Shown: positions 1 through 9,734, counted from the stretch's first letter. The stretch: DNA of 64,000 nt from Marinobacter salicampi (GCF_011074795.1 NZ_JAAMPF010000018.1:248001-312000), one strand, 5' to 3'. The notes: generated from the letters alone by a model not told the origin. Numbers and translations are program-made.

Positions 1-675
1 ACCGACAATACCGATAACAGCCGATTCCCTGAAGTTGATGTCCAGCCGGTAAAGGGACAGGCCCACCAATCGGGGCATTACCTGGGGCTGTATCGCATAG
101 TTGACCACCTGCCACCAACCGGCGCCGGTGGCCCGGATGGCTTCGATCTGACTCGGGTCGCATTCTTCGATATCTTCCGCCAGCAATTTTGACAGAAAGC
201 CGATGCTGGTAAAGGCCAGGGTCAGGAATCCCGCGAAGGGCCCGAACCCGAACATGGCCACAAGAAGAATGGCAATGATGATTTCCTGAAACGAGCGCGA
301 CAGGGTAATGATTCCACGGCAAGCCAGGTAAACGGGCATGGGTGCCAGATTACGGGCGGCGCCGATCCCGATGGGGACGGAAATCAGGATGCCGGCAACC
401 GTCGAGGTCACGGTCATGGTGAGGCTCTCGGTCAACCCTTCCCGGATGTCACGCCAGCGGGTGGTGAAATCAGGAGTGAGGAAGCCTTCCACGAACTTCC
501 AGCCCCGGTCCAGGCCCAGCCAGACCCTCTGCCAGTCAATGTCTATGGTTTGGACTGCGAGCACCAGGTAGATAAGCGCACCGGTATAGATCGCCCAGCG
601 CCACAGGGTATGGGTGAAAATGACCGGGGGTCGTTTCCAGGTTGTTGGGCGCTGATGAGAGATTTGCGCCTGCAT
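1..675 (-). CDS. phnE: Phosphonate-type ABC transporter permease PhnE (3' end cut off)
   Basis: Inner-membrane permease of a phosphonate (or phosphite-like) ABC importer. The frame runs open from an ATG at 675 to the window edge, giving 225 residues without a stop. A hydrophobic segment lies near residues 25-40 (LIYLVLAVQTIDIDW), followed by a typical binding-protein-dependent permease domain. The cytoplasmic coupling loop near the cut end contains NFRESAVIGIVG, the PhnE version of the EAA motif that touches the ATPase. The ATG follows directly on the phnC stop codon, so phnE is the last visible gene of a phnD-phnC-phnE operon. More phn genes may lie to the left of the window. The substrate cannot be told from the permease alone. 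Confidence 0.93.
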   Translation of the reverse strand, partial: MQAQISHQRPTTWKRPPVIFTHTLWRWAIYTGALIYLVLAVQTIDIDWQRVWLGLDRGWKFVEGFLTPDFTTRWRDIREGLTESLTMTVTSTVAGILISVPIGIGAARNLAPMPVYLACRGIITLSRSFQEIIIAILLVAMFGFGPFAGFLTLAFTSIGFLSKLLAEDIEECDPSQIEAIRATGAGWWQVVNYAIQPQVMPRLVGLSLYRLDINFRESAVIGIVG

Positions 676-1491
676 CTATACTCCCTCCGCCAGGTCCACC
701 GTTGGCGTGCGGGTCTGCTCGCTGTCAGGTTCTTCACCTCGCATACGGGTCCAGTCCTCGTCGCCGAAAATACGGGTAAGAACCTGATCGGTCAGCGCTC
801 TGGGTGATCCATCAAAGACGACTTCCCCGGCCCGTAGTCCGATAATTCTGTCAGTGAACTGTTGCGCCAGCATCACGTCATGGATGTTGATGATGGCCGG
901 CAGGTTGCGTTCCCGGCAGGCACTACCGATCAGCCGCATGATCTGCCGGGACGTTTTCGGGTCCAGCGAGGCGGTCGGCTCGTCCACCAGCAGCAGTTCC
1001 GGATTCTGCTCCAGGGCTCTGGCAATGCCCACCCGCTGCCTTTGTCCCCCCGATAGGGCATCAGCCCGCTTGTTAAAATAGTCCGAAAGCCCGACCTTTT
1101 CCAGCAGCGAGAAAGCCTGGGACACATCCTCAGGTGAATAGCGACGCAGGAATGACCTCCAGGCGGGCACGTAGCCCAACCGCCCGGAAAGAACATTCTC
1201 CATAACCGTCAGACGCTCTACCAGGGCGTATTCCTGGAAAATCATTCCGATGCGCCGGCGGGCGCGGCGCAAGGCTCGGCCTTTGAGCCGCGCCAGGTTC
1301 GTATCCCCCAGAGTGATGGTGCCCTCAGAGGGCTCCACCAAACGGTTGATGCAGCGGATCAGGGTGGATTTCCCCGCACCTGAGGGACCAATCAGCCCCA
1401 CCACCTGGCCGGCAGTCACCTCGAAGGTGACCTGGCGCAGGGCAGTGTCGCCGGTGGCGTAGGTTTTGGACAGCTTGTCGAGTTTAAGCAC
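676..1491 (-). CDS. phnC: Phosphonate-type ABC transporter ATP-binding protein PhnC
   Basis: Cytoplasmic ATPase that powers the PhnDE importer, 271 residues. Walker [10 protein letters not shown] lies near residue 36, the ABC signature [15 protein letters not shown] near 145, and Walker [13 protein letters not shown] follows. The Q-loop [17 protein letters not shown] is also the form usual in PhnC. The start is a GTG 20 bases after the phnD stop. The gene abuts phnE, and the order D-C-E is the common one for phosphonate uptake cassettes. The C-terminal tail after the nucleotide-binding domain is short and charged. Confidence 0.95.
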   Translation of the reverse strand: MLKLDKLSKTYATGDTALRQVTFEVTAGQVVGLIGPSGAGKSTLIRCINRLVEPSEGTITLGDTNLARLKGRALRRARRRIGMIFQEYALVERLTVMENVLSGRLGYVPAWRSFLRRYSPEDVSQAFSLLEKVGLSDYFNKRADALSGGQRQRVGIARALEQNPELLLVDEPTASLDPKTSRQIMRLIGSACRERNLPAIINIHDVMLAQQFTDRIIGLRAGEVVFDGSPRALTDQVLTRIFGDEDWTRMRGEEPDSEQTRTPTVDLAEGV

Positions 1492-1511
1492 GTTTAACGG
1501 TTACCACTTTT

Positions 1512-2462
1512 TTATTGGCAGTTGTATTCAACGTTATTAGCGGTGTCGATCTTGCGGATAACTTCCCAGTGTTCCTTGAAGGTGATGGGAATGAACTGTG
1601 CCTCGCCGGACTTGGAAAACTCTTCCTCCAGCGCCGTGCCTTCCCAGTCGAAGGAAAAGAATGCGTCCTGGATGGCTTCCTGCAATTCCGGTTTCAGGTT
1701 ATGGGCCAGGCCATAGCCGGTGGTGGGGAAGGTCTGGGATTTGTAGAGGGAGGCGATCTGGTCTTCGTCGACAACGTCTCTTTGCAGCATGCGATCCAGC
1801 ACTGAGTTGGCGATGGCGGCTGCAGGATAGTCCTGATTTGCCACACCAAGAATGGAGTTGTCATGCTTGCCGGAGAACACCGGCTCGAAGTCCTCGCCGG
1901 CCACCATGCCATAGTCGGCTTTGAGAATGGCCGATGGTGCTTTGAAGCCGGAGTTTGATGTTTGTGAGGTAAAGGCCATTTCCTTGCCGCGGATATCTTC
2001 CACCTCATCAATACCGGAATCCGGATAAGTGATAATTTCCATTTCATAGCCGAAAGAACCATCTTCCGATGCCATCATCGCAAATGGGCGAAAACCGGCG
2101 CAGGCTACCGCAAGAGGATTTGAACCGGTGTTAAACCCTGCAATGTGCAGACGACCCGCCCGCATCGCTTCTATCTGGGCAGCATTCGACTGGACCGGGA
2201 AGAACTGCACTTTTTTGCCAGTGGCGTCCGCCAGATGGTCGAGAAAATCAGACCAGACTTCCCGATAAACCGCAGGATCTTCTACCGGCGTATAGGCGAA
2301 AATCAGAGTAGAGGGGTCTGCCTGCTGGGATGGGTCCTCTGGAATATCAGCCATCAGATCGCCATTTTGGTCCTGATAGCGGCTGTCGAGGCGGAAATCT
2401 GCCTGAGCAGCGGTGAGCGGGAGCAGCAGGGAAATACAGGCCACTAACTTGAGCTTCTTCAT
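1512..2462 (-). CDS. phnD: Periplasmic phosphonate-binding protein PhnD
   Basis: Periplasmic solute-binding protein that delivers phosphonates, or related oxyanions such as phosphite, to PhnE, 316 residues. The start ATG at 2462 is preceded by AAGGAG and gives a clean signal peptide (MKKLKLVACISLLLPLTAAQA). An upstream in-frame ATG at 2510 is rejected because it would put 16 polar residues before the signal and overlaps the promoter. Family-typical stretches are FTSQTSNSGFKAPSAIL and FSGKHDNSILGVANQDYPAA, which form the anion site in PhnD/PtxB/HtxB proteins. It is the first gene of the operon and lies 53 bases downstream of a good Pho box, so it should be induced by phosphate starvation. Confidence 0.93.
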   Translation of the reverse strand: MKKLKLVACISLLLPLTAAQADFRLDSRYQDQNGDLMADIPEDPSQQADPSTLIFAYTPVEDPAVYREVWSDFLDHLADATGKKVQFFPVQSNAAQIEAMRAGRLHIAGFNTGSNPLAVACAGFRPFAMMASEDGSFGYEMEIITYPDSGIDEVEDIRGKEMAFTSQTSNSGFKAPSAILKADYGMVAGEDFEPVFSGKHDNSILGVANQDYPAAAIANSVLDRMLQRDVVDEDQIASLYKSQTFPTTGYGLAHNLKPELQEAIQDAFFSFDWEGTALEEEFSKSGEAQFIPITFKEHWEVIRKIDTANNVEYNCQ

Positions 2463-2514
2463 CGTCGGACTCCTTGTTTGCGAGAAAGTACTTTCCCGAA
2501 AATAAGGCAATCCA

Positions 2515-2532
2515 ATGATGGTTTTATGACAG
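2515..2532 (-). promoter_or_regulatory. Pho box upstream of phnDCE
   Basis: On the minus strand the 18 bases read CTGTCATAAAACCATCAT: a perfect CTGTCAT, the ANAN spacer, and a second half with 5 of 7 matches. A -10-like TATTTT at 2504-2499 follows after a 10-base gap, the distance expected when PhoB replaces a -35 element. The box lies 53 bases before the phnD start. Confidence 0.75.
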
Positions 2533-2576
2533 GCGGGACGAATCTCTACACAATCGCGACACTTACCCAGCGACTC

Positions 2577-2993
2577 TCACGTGTTGCTGGTGGCTTGCTG
2601 GTCCGGCACTTCCCTTATACGCCCGTTGTCATCAATAGCCACGAACACGAACTGGGCCTCGGTGACCTTCCGCGGCCTGTCCGCGTTACGGTCGAGGGTC
2701 CAGACTTCGACGTTGATCTTCATGGAGCTGCGTCCAATATCCCCCAGCTCACAGTAGCAGCCCACCTGGGAGCCAACCCGGAGCGGTGACAGGAACTCCA
2801 TCCGGTCAATGGCCACGGTAGCGTTACGCCCTTTCGAGATGCGCCCGGCCATGGTCGCGGCGGCCAGGTCCATCTGCTTGACCACCCAGCCCGCATAAAC
2901 ATCACCGTTGGCGTTGGTCTCGGAGGGAAGCGGAATCACCTGGATCATCAGATTCCCGCGGGGCCTGGGTTTGTCATCATCAAGCACTGTCAT
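2577..2993 (-). CDS. Acyl-CoA thioesterase, YciA-like hot-dog fold
   Basis: Cytosolic hydrolase of acyl-CoA esters, 138 residues, a single hot-dog domain as in YciA and the BACH family. Typical features are ETNANGDVYAGWVVKQMD near residue 25 (with the catalytic Asp-type motif), VAIDRMEFLSPLRVGSQV in the middle and a C-terminal AQFVFVAID strand. A GAGG ribosome site lies about 10 bases before the ATG. It is monocistronic between the divergent phn and pst units, and nothing in its promoter links it to phosphate. The physiological acyl chain length cannot be read from sequence. Confidence 0.85.
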   Translation of the reverse strand: MTVLDDDKPRPRGNLMIQVIPLPSETNANGDVYAGWVVKQMDLAAATMAGRISKGRNATVAIDRMEFLSPLRVGSQVGCYCELGDIGRSSMKINVEVWTLDRNADRPRKVTEAQFVFVAIDDNGRIREVPDQQATSNT

Positions 2994-3097
2994 CTACTGC
3001 TACCTCAGATTCTGGTCTTGTTGGAATTGTCTGCCTGCATGTTAATACGGCCTGCGCAGGCTGCAAGGAAAAACACGCAAGCGTAGGTTTTTTTCAG

Positions 3098-3115
3098 CTG
3101 TCACAGAGCTGTAAT
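3098..3115 (+). promoter_or_regulatory. Pho box upstream of pstSCAB-phoU
   Basis: The bases CTGTCACAGAGCTGTAAT match the PhoB consensus CTGTCATANANCTGTCAT in both halves with correct 11-base phasing. A -10-like TAATCT begins at 3126, 10 bases after the box. The pstS start is about 143 bases downstream. Confidence 0.85.
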
Positions 3116-3258
3116 ATAACCCGGGTAATCTCCAGACATCGGCTAGCACAGGCCGGTTCGCCTGAGGGTCAGGGGGTCATGGTATTGGTGACCTGTTTGG
3201 TCCAGTCAGCGCCCATAACGTAGCTAACCATAGCTCAAGTGAAGGATGGAGACTTAAC

Positions 3259-4308
3259 GTGATCAAATTAAAAGCAGCAGTCGCTAGTGTCGCAGTAGCC
3301 GGAGCCATGGCTGCCATGTCAACCCCGACCCTGGCCCGCGATACCATCAACATCGTCGGCTCTTCTACGGTTTACCCGTTCGCTACCGTGGTTGCCGAGC
3401 GTTTTGGTCGTAACACCGACTTCCCGACCCCCAAGCTCGAATCCACTGGTTCCGGTGGTGGTATGAAGCTGTTCTGTTCCGGTGTGGGCACCCAGCATCC
3501 GGATATTACCAACGCTTCCCGGCGCATGAAGAAAAGCGAGTTTGAGCTGTGCCAGTCCAACGGTGTTGAGAAAATAACCGAAGTTCGAATTGGCAGCGAC
3601 GGTATCGTCTTAGCCAACTCCAAAGATGCAGAAAAAATGGACCTCAGCCTGGAGCATATCTTCCTGGCCCTGGCCAAGGACGTTCCGGACCCTGAAGGTG
3701 GAGAAAAGCTGGTAGCCAACCCCTACAAGAACTGGAGTGACGTCGATTCCAGCCTTCCCGACAAGCCAATCACCGTCATGGGTCCTCCGCCTACCTCAGG
3801 CACCCGCGACGCCTTCGTGGAAATCGCGATGGAAGGTGGCTGCAAGCAATACGACTGGATCAAGTCCAAGGACAAGAAAGAGATGCGCTCCATCTGCCAT
3901 AATCTGCGCGAGGACGGTGCGTTTATTGAGGCCGGCGAAAACGACAACCTGATTGTTCAGCGTCTGGTCCGAGACAATGACACCCTGGGCATCTTCGGCT
4001 ACAGCTTCCTGGAAGAAAACCGCAGCAAGGTCCAGCCTTCTACCATCAACGGCGTCGAACCTACCCAGGAGACCATTGGCAGTGACGAGTACCCGGTAGC
4101 GCGCTCTATGTTCTTTTACGTCAAGAATGCCCATGTGGGTGTAGTGCCAGGCATCAAGGAATATGTTGAGGAATTTACCAGCGAAGGTGCGTGGGGCGAC
4201 AACGGCTATCTGGTCGATGTAGGCCTTATACCCAACCCCCGTGATGTGCGCATGAAAGCTGCCAAGAAGGCCAAGCAGCTGGAGCCAATGACAGGGGACG
4301 AGCTGTAA
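3259..4308 (+). CDS. pstS: Phosphate ABC transporter periplasmic binding protein PstS
   Basis: High-affinity periplasmic phosphate-binding protein, 349 residues with an N-terminal signal peptide (cleavage probably after STPTLA, residue 27). The mature protein begins with the phosphate-site strand INIVGSSTVYPFATVVAERF, and SGGGMKLFCSG and PPPTSGTRDAFVE form the rest of the anion pocket. It is longer than the E. coli type and belongs to the PstS form common in Pseudomonas and marine gammaproteobacteria. GGAG lies 9 bases before a GTG start codon at 3259. It heads the pst operon behind a Pho box, and a terminator-like hairpin follows, which usually makes pstS the most abundant product. Confidence 0.97.
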   Translation: MIKLKAAVASVAVAGAMAAMSTPTLARDTINIVGSSTVYPFATVVAERFGRNTDFPTPKLESTGSGGGMKLFCSGVGTQHPDITNASRRMKKSEFELCQSNGVEKITEVRIGSDGIVLANSKDAEKMDLSLEHIFLALAKDVPDPEGGEKLVANPYKNWSDVDSSLPDKPITVMGPPPTSGTRDAFVEIAMEGGCKQYDWIKSKDKKEMRSICHNLREDGAFIEAGENDNLIVQRLVRDNDTLGIFGYSFLEENRSKVQPSTINGVEPTQETIGSDEYPVARSMFFYVKNAHVGVVPGIKEYVEEFTSEGAWGDNGYLVDVGLIPNPRDVRMKAAKKAKQLEPMTGDEL

Positions 4309-4334
4309 CGCTGGATTTTTGACCCACAGTAATG

Positions 4335-4370
4335 AAGGAGCGCGGGCCGCCAGGCCCCCGTTCCTTTTGT
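4335..4370 (+). terminator. Attenuating terminator hairpin between pstS and pstC
   Basis: A 14-base arm AAGGAGCGCGGGCC pairs with GGCCCCCGTTCCTT across a GCCA loop, with one mismatch and one G-U pair, followed by TTTT. Its place in the 136-base gap suggests partial termination after pstS, with the rest of the operon read at a lower level. Confidence 0.75.
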
Positions 4371-4444
4371 TGTGTTTATGACTGCCGATGTTGAGGCTGG
4401 CACAATGCCTGATATTTCAATAGACCTTTCATATAGAGAATACT

Positions 4445-5833
4445 ATGCAAACCGGTAACCTCTTGCCCCTGGTTCTAGCTCTTGCGGTGCTGGCGTACGG
4501 CTTGGCGTATATGCGCTCCCGGGCTGTTGCGGCACCCTTGGGTGGCATCAGACATCTCAAGTCCCTGCCTTTCTACTATGCGGCTAGAGCCTCCCTGTGG
4601 TGCGGTCTTCCGGCCCTGATCGTGCTGGCACTCTGGGTCGCCTTTGAGGGCAAGGTGATTCAGGGTCTGGTGGTGTCGTCCCTGCCATCTGATCTGATGC
4701 CTGAATCGGAAGGACAGGCCAGCCTTATCCTGTCCCAGATCAGTAACGTAGCCGCCGGCAAGCTTGATCCCCAGTTCGTGCCGCCGGAAATCGCCCAGGC
4801 CGGCTCCCTGCTGGAAAATCTGAGAAACCAGAGCCAGACCTTCAAGGCGGTACTGGTTCTTCTTGTCGCTGTCCTTGGTGCAGCTTTTGCCTGGTCACGT
4901 GTCGCCCCGAATATCAATGCTCGCGAGAGCGTTGAGACTACGCTGAGGCGTATCTTTTTCGTCTGTGCCGCTGTAGCGGTACTCACCACTGTTGGTATCG
5001 TTTTTTCCGTCATCTTTGAAACCATCCGGTTTTTCGGAATGGTCTCGTTCTGGGACTTCGTGTTTGGTACCAGCTGGAGTCCGCAGACGGCCCTGAGAGC
5101 GGATCAGGTCGGTGCCGATGGCTCCTTCGGCATGATTCCCCTGTTTACCGGTACCCTGCTCATTTCCGCCATAGCTCTGCTTGTGGCTGTTCCGGTAGGG
5201 CTGCTGTCGGCCATCTATCTGTCGGAGTACGCCAGCAAGCGCATCCGGGCCACTGTGAAGCCGGCGCTGGAACTGCTGGCCGGCGTGCCAACTGTGGTGT
5301 ACGGGTTTTTTGCCGCTCTCACTGTGGCACCGTTCATTCGGGATCTTGCCGAAGCCATCGGGCTTGAGGCGTCATCACAGAGCGCTCTGGCAGCAGGTCT
5401 GGTGATGGGCATCATGATCATTCCTTTCGTATCGTCGCTGTCTGACGATGTGATCAATGCCGTGCCGCAGAACCTGCGGGATGGCTCCCTTGCCATGGGT
5501 GCGACCCAGTCCGAAACCATGAAGAACGTCATCTTTCCGGCTGCCTTGCCGGGCATCATGGGCGGTATATTGCTGGCGGCCTCCCGGGCTATCGGAGAAA
5601 CCATGATCGTGGTCATGGCGGCTGGGCTTGCGGCGAACCTGACGGCCAACCCGCTGGAGTCTGTGACTACGGTAACTGTGCAGATTGTCACCCTGCTGGT
5701 GGGCGATCAGGAATTCGACAGCGCCAAGACCCTTGCGGCATTTGCCCTCGGCATGATGCTCTTCGTCGTCACCTTGCTGCTGAACGTGCTTGCTCTGAAG
5801 ATTGTGCGCAAATATAGGGAACAGTATGACTGA
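4445..5833 (+). CDS. pstC: Phosphate ABC transporter permease PstC
   Basis: Inner-membrane half-channel of the Pst importer, 462 residues, clearly longer than the 319-residue E. coli protein. The extra N-terminal part has three hydrophobic segments (residues about 5-20, 50-70, 135-155) and a periplasmic stretch between them. The core permease domain follows from about residue 235 (LLISAIALLVAVPVGLLSAIYLSEYAS). The coupling motif DGSLAMGATQSETMKNVIFP lies near 345. The extended form is usual in Pseudomonas, Vibrio and Marinobacter. The stop codon overlaps the pstA start by 8 bases, pointing to translational coupling. Confidence 0.95.
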   Translation: MQTGNLLPLVLALAVLAYGLAYMRSRAVAAPLGGIRHLKSLPFYYAARASLWCGLPALIVLALWVAFEGKVIQGLVVSSLPSDLMPESEGQASLILSQISNVAAGKLDPQFVPPEIAQAGSLLENLRNQSQTFKAVLVLLVAVLGAAFAWSRVAPNINARESVETTLRRIFFVCAAVAVLTTVGIVFSVIFETIRFFGMVSFWDFVFGTSWSPQTALRADQVGADGSFGMIPLFTGTLLISAIALLVAVPVGLLSAIYLSEYASKRIRATVKPALELLAGVPTVVYGFFAALTVAPFIRDLAEAIGLEASSQSALAAGLVMGIMIIPFVSSLSDDVINAVPQNLRDGSLAMGATQSETMKNVIFPAALPGIMGGILLAASRAIGETMIVVMAAGLAANLTANPLESVTTVTVQIVTLLVGDQEFDSAKTLAAFALGMMLFVVTLLLNVLALKIVRKYREQYD

Positions 5834-7103
5834 CCAAACATCCCCAGCCGAGCTGGTGCGGCGGTCCCTCAAGCGTCGCTATCGCAAGGAACGCCGTTTC
5901 CGTGCCTACGGTATTCTCGCGATCGTTATAGCGCTGTCTGCCCTGCTGGTGCTGTTTGCTGACATTATTAGCAAGGGCTACACCGGGTTCATCAAAACCA
6001 CCATCACCCTGGACGTTACCCTGGATCCGGAGGTCATGTACCTGGAAGACCCTACCGACCCGGATGAACTGTCCATGGCGGATTTCACCGCCCCTATTGT
6101 ACGGGCGCTGCAGGAAGAGCTCCCCGACGCCCAGGACAAAACCGCCGAGCGTGAACTGGCGCGCATGGTGGGCACCTACGCGCCCAACCGCATCCGCGAC
6201 CTGCTCAAGGACAGTCCGGAGCTCCTGGGAACCACCCAGACCATGACCTTCCTGGCCCATGACAGGGTGTCTGTGTACGTCAAACATGCGGACAACGACA
6301 TGTACAGCATCCGCCTGTCAGAGCAGCAGATTGAGTGGGTCGACCAGCTGCGGGAACAAGGCATTATTGATACCGCGTTTAACGACGTACTGTTCTCTAC
6401 GGGCGACTCCCGGGAACCCACCAATGCCGGTATTCTGGGCGCAATCGTTGGCTCCCTGCTGACGCTGGTCGTGACCCTGGTTATTGCCTTCCCGGTGGGA
6501 GTCGCCGCTGCCGTCTATCTGGAGGAGTTTGCGCCCAGGAACAGGCTGACGGACTTTATTGAAGTCAACATCAACAATCTCGCAGCAGTGCCTTCCATCA
6601 TCTTTGGTCTGCTGGGCCTGGCTGTTTTTATCGGCCTGTTCGGGATGCCCCGCTCGGTGCCACTTGTCGGTGGTCTGGTGTTGGCGTTGATGACGCTTCC
6701 GACGATCATCATTTCCAGCCGTGCTGCCATCAAGAGCGTGCCGCCTTCAATCCGCGAAGCCGCCGAAGGCATCGGCGCCTCCAAGATGCAGGTGGTCCTC
6801 CACCATGTGGTGCCCCTTGCCATGCCGGGCATGATGACCGGTTCCATCATTGGCATGGCCCAGGCCCTGGGTGAAACCGCGCCTCTGCTGCTCATCGGCA
6901 TGGTGGCCTTTATCGTTGATGTACCCGAAGGGTTCCTGGACTCGGCAACCGCTCTTCCGGTCCAGATCTATCTGTGGGCCAGCAGCGCAGAGCAGGGCTT
7001 TATTGAGTTGGCGTCCGCCGGCATCATGGTTCTGCTCACGTTCCTGTTCACTATGAATGCACTGGCCATATGGCTCCGCAAGCGCCTTGAGCGCCGTTGG
7101 TAA
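5826..7103 (+). CDS. pstA: Phosphate ABC transporter permease PstA
   Basis: Second half-channel of the Pst importer, 425 residues. The ATG at 5826 sits inside the end of pstC behind AGGGAA. An in-frame start 8 codons upstream is less likely. One membrane helix near residue 30 is followed by a large periplasmic insert of about 150 residues. The permease domain then begins at [20 protein letters not shown] and contains the coupling loop [19 protein letters not shown]. The insert is characteristic of the long PstA found with long PstC proteins. It is followed by pstB after 11 bases. Confidence 0.95.
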   Translation: MTDQTSPAELVRRSLKRRYRKERRFRAYGILAIVIALSALLVLFADIISKGYTGFIKTTITLDVTLDPEVMYLEDPTDPDELSMADFTAPIVRALQEELPDAQDKTAERELARMVGTYAPNRIRDLLKDSPELLGTTQTMTFLAHDRVSVYVKHADNDMYSIRLSEQQIEWVDQLREQGIIDTAFNDVLFSTGDSREPTNAGILGAIVGSLLTLVVTLVIAFPVGVAAAVYLEEFAPRNRLTDFIEVNINNLAAVPSIIFGLLGLAVFIGLFGMPRSVPLVGGLVLALMTLPTIIISSRAAIKSVPPSIREAAEGIGASKMQVVLHHVVPLAMPGMMTGSIIGMAQALGETAPLLLIGMVAFIVDVPEGFLDSATALPVQIYLWASSAEQGFIELASAGIMVLLTFLFTMNALAIWLRKRLERRW

Positions 7104-7114
7104 GGAGATTACCC

Positions 7115-8002
7115 ATGACTAATCTGAAGCATCCCATCACCGCCAGTGCGGAAGTGAAATCTGAAAGCAAGCCTACGGTCGATCAGGAGGTCAGGACTGA
7201 GGAGGGCATCGCGTATGGCAAGACGGTTGGGAAGCCATATTCTGATAATGCCAAGTTCACCCTGCGCGATGTGAACGTGTTTTACAGCGACGTACAGGCC
7301 ATAAAGAACATCAGCCTGGACATTGCCAAAAACGAGGTCATCTCCTTTATTGGCCCGTCCGGGTGTGGCAAGTCCACGTTCCTGAGGTGCCTGAACCGCA
7401 TGAATGACAGTATTGATATCTGTAGTGTCCAGGGCCGCCTGGAACTGGACGGGGTGGATATCTATCAATCCAAACGGGATGTGGTGGAACTCCGGGCCCG
7501 GGTCGGCATGGTGTTCCAGAAGCCTAATCCGTTTCCCAAGTCGATCTACGACAACGTTGCCTACGGGCCGCGCATCCATGGCCTGGCTAACCGTAAGTCC
7601 GAACTGGATGACATTGTCGAAAGCAGCCTGAAGAAAGCCGGCCTCTGGAAGGAGGTCAAGGATCGTCTGGCTACGCCGGGTACTGGTTTGTCAGGTGGTC
7701 AGCAGCAACGTCTGTGCATCGCCCGTGCCATCGCAGTGAGCCCGGAGGTGGTACTCATGGACGAACCTTGTTCAGCGCTGGACCCCATTGCCACTGCCCG
7801 AATTGAAGAGCTGATTTCGGAGCTGTCACAGAGCTATACCATCGTGATCGTGACCCACTCCATGCAACAGGCTGCGCGGGTTTCTCACCGGACGGCCTAC
7901 TTCCACCTCGGGCACCTGGTGGAAGTCAATGACACCGACAAGGTCTTTACCACGCCCGAGCACGAACTGACCGAGTCTTATATTACAGGCCGCTTCGGCT
8001 AG
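7115..8002 (+). CDS. pstB: Phosphate ABC transporter ATP-binding protein PstB
   Basis: ATPase of the phosphate importer, 295 residues. TAAGGAG, overlapping the pstA stop, serves the ATG at 7115, so the ATG 18 bases upstream is rejected. Walker [10 protein letters not shown] lies near residue 80, the signature [15 protein letters not shown] near 200, and Walker [17 protein letters not shown] follows. The first 50 residues are a polar extension not found in E. coli PstB. PstB also takes part with PhoU in passing the phosphate signal to PhoR. Confidence 0.97.
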   Translation: MTNLKHPITASAEVKSESKPTVDQEVRTEEGIAYGKTVGKPYSDNAKFTLRDVNVFYSDVQAIKNISLDIAKNEVISFIGPSGCGKSTFLRCLNRMNDSIDICSVQGRLELDGVDIYQSKRDVVELRARVGMVFQKPNPFPKSIYDNVAYGPRIHGLANRKSELDDIVESSLKKAGLWKEVKDRLATPGTGLSGGQQQRLCIARAIAVSPEVVLMDEPCSALDPIATARIEELISELSQSYTIVIVTHSMQQAARVSHRTAYFHLGHLVEVNDTDKVFTTPEHELTESYITGRFG

Positions 8003-8029
8003 CCTAAGCAGGAACCCAGGAGCACGGCA

Positions 8030-8752
8030 ATGACAAAGAAAACAGAAGATGTATATGGCGACCATATTTCTCACCAGTTCAATGACGATCTGGCCGACCT
8101 CAAGGCGAACTTCCTTGAGATGGGCGGCATGGTTGAACAGCAGCTCAACAGTGCCATCATTGCCCTGATGGAAAACGATGGCGAACTGGCTGATGAGGTT
8201 CGGGCAAAAGACAAGGAAGTGGACCGGATGGAGGTCGAGATTGACGAGGAGGCCACCCGGATCATCGCCAAGCGCCAACCGGCGGCCCGGGATCTGCGTC
8301 TTGTCATTTCGGTCATCAAGATGGTGGCGGATCTGGAGCGGGTAGGGGATGAGGCCAAGAAAATCGCCAAGTTCGCCATCGGCCTGGTGGAAGAAGGCCA
8401 GGCCCCGCGGGGGTATATCGAGGTCAGGCACATCGGTCAGCATGTGGGAAGCATGTTGAGGGATGCGCTTGATGCCTTTGCACGCCTTGACTCGGAGCAG
8501 GCCCTGCGGATTATGAAGGAAGACAAACGGGTCGATGAAGAGTATCAGGCTGCCACCCGCAGCCTGATCACCTTTATGATGGAAGACACCCGCAATATCT
8601 CCCGGTGCATGGCGGTGATGTGGGTGCTGAGGGCGCTTGAGCGTGTCGGTGACCATGCCTGTAACCTGGCAGAAAATGTCATCTTCATGGTCAAGGGCGA
8701 GGACGTCAGGCACACGCCGGTGGAAGAAGCGGAGCGCATCGTCGGCCGCTGA
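8030..8752 (+). CDS. phoU: Phosphate signalling protein PhoU
   Basis: Negative regulator that links Pst transporter state to the PhoR kinase, 240 residues. It has two three-helix PhoU repeats; each carries a metal-binding acidic cluster, for example EVDRMEVEIDEEATRI near 65 and RVDEEYQAATRSL near 170, followed by LERVGDEAKKIAKF and LERVGDHACNLAEN. CAGGAACCCAGGAG precedes the ATG. It is the last gene of the pst operon, 27 bases after pstB. The cognate phoB and phoR are 33 kb away in this window rather than adjacent. Confidence 0.97.
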   Translation: MTKKTEDVYGDHISHQFNDDLADLKANFLEMGGMVEQQLNSAIIALMENDGELADEVRAKDKEVDRMEVEIDEEATRIIAKRQPAARDLRLVISVIKMVADLERVGDEAKKIAKFAIGLVEEGQAPRGYIEVRHIGQHVGSMLRDALDAFARLDSEQALRIMKEDKRVDEEYQAATRSLITFMMEDTRNISRCMAVMWVLRALERVGDHACNLAENVIFMVKGEDVRHTPVEEAERIVGR

Positions 8753-8847
8753 CCGAAGATGTCATTTTCGTATAGATCGACGCCTTGTTCTTGAGCCGGG
8801 CTCGTGGCATAAGGAGGCTCCGTTTTTTCTGTCGCCAGGAGTGCCCC

Positions 8848-9690
8848 ATGTTATCGAGCCGTTCCATTTCCTATCGGGTAGCAGGTGCGCTGCTGTGCCT
8901 GTCACTCCTGCTTGCCGTCACCACGCGGGTCCAGGCCTCAGAGTTGGCCCAATCGGTGGTTCGTCATTCAGCCCTGGGCACCGTTATTGATCAATACCCG
9001 CAGATGCTCACCGAGGGCATCAGCCAGGGTCTGCAGCAAACCGGCAACCTGGACCCCCTGGTCAAGGGCGCCATCACCGGCATGGTGGGTCAGGCTTTCA
9101 GCAGTGACAAGATCCGTACCCGTGTGGTGGGCGACCTGTCCAGCAATCTTTCTGACTCCACATTGAAAACCGTGGACAGCTGGTATCAGTCCGGTCTCGG
9201 CCAGAAAGTCACTGAAGCCGAAACCAAGGCTGCCTTGCCGTCGGCCTGGCGGGAGATCGAGCAACAGGGCCCGAAGCTGATCGAGCAGTACAAAGGCAGT
9301 GAGCGGGCGGAACTGTTTTCCAGTTTTGACCGCGCTTCCCGCGCCACCGACAGCGCTGTGGACACGGCTATTGCCATCCAGACCGCGTTCGGAACAGCCA
9401 TGGCTGCTTTCAACGGCGGAGTGGTGGATGTGGATGCCATCCGCAACCGGGTCGAGAGCCAGCGCACCATGCTGCGGGGTATTGTTGAGCAGCAGGTTTA
9501 TGCCGGTTACCTCTACACCTACAAGGACCTATCAGACCAGCAGATGCGCTCCTACATCCAGTTCATGGAATCCGAGGATGGCAGCCGCTTCAACGAGGTG
9601 GTCACCGGATCAGTCCAGCGGGCAATCATCGAGCCCATCGAAAGTGTCGGGGCCGGGATTGCCCGGTTGTTTGGCCCGGGTAAATCCTGA
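8848..9690 (+). CDS. Exported protein of DUF2059-like type
   Basis: Predicted periplasmic or secreted protein of unknown function, 280 residues. AGGAG lies 6 bases before the ATG at 8848, which gives a good signal peptide (VAGALLCLSLLLAVTTRVQA). A longer frame from 8785 would bury the signal and is rejected. The mature part is mostly helical. Its C-terminal third (GYLYTYKDLSDQQMRSYIQF followed by SEDGSRF) resembles the DUF2059 pattern. The gene runs alone on the plus strand and ends convergently with hinT. Assignment to DUF2059 is from memory of the motif, not from a search. Confidence 0.7.
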   Translation: MLSSRSISYRVAGALLCLSLLLAVTTRVQASELAQSVVRHSALGTVIDQYPQMLTEGISQGLQQTGNLDPLVKGAITGMVGQAFSSDKIRTRVVGDLSSNLSDSTLKTVDSWYQSGLGQKVTEAETKAALPSAWREIEQQGPKLIEQYKGSERAELFSSFDRASRATDSAVDTAIAIQTAFGTAMAAFNGGVVDVDAIRNRVESQRTMLRGIVEQQVYAGYLYTYKDLSDQQMRSYIQFMESEDGSRFNEVVTGSVQRAIIEPIESVGAGIARLFGPGKS

Positions 9691-9734
9691 TTCCCTACCA
9701 AGCAACCCAGTAATCCGGGCCCGGGCCAGGCAGT

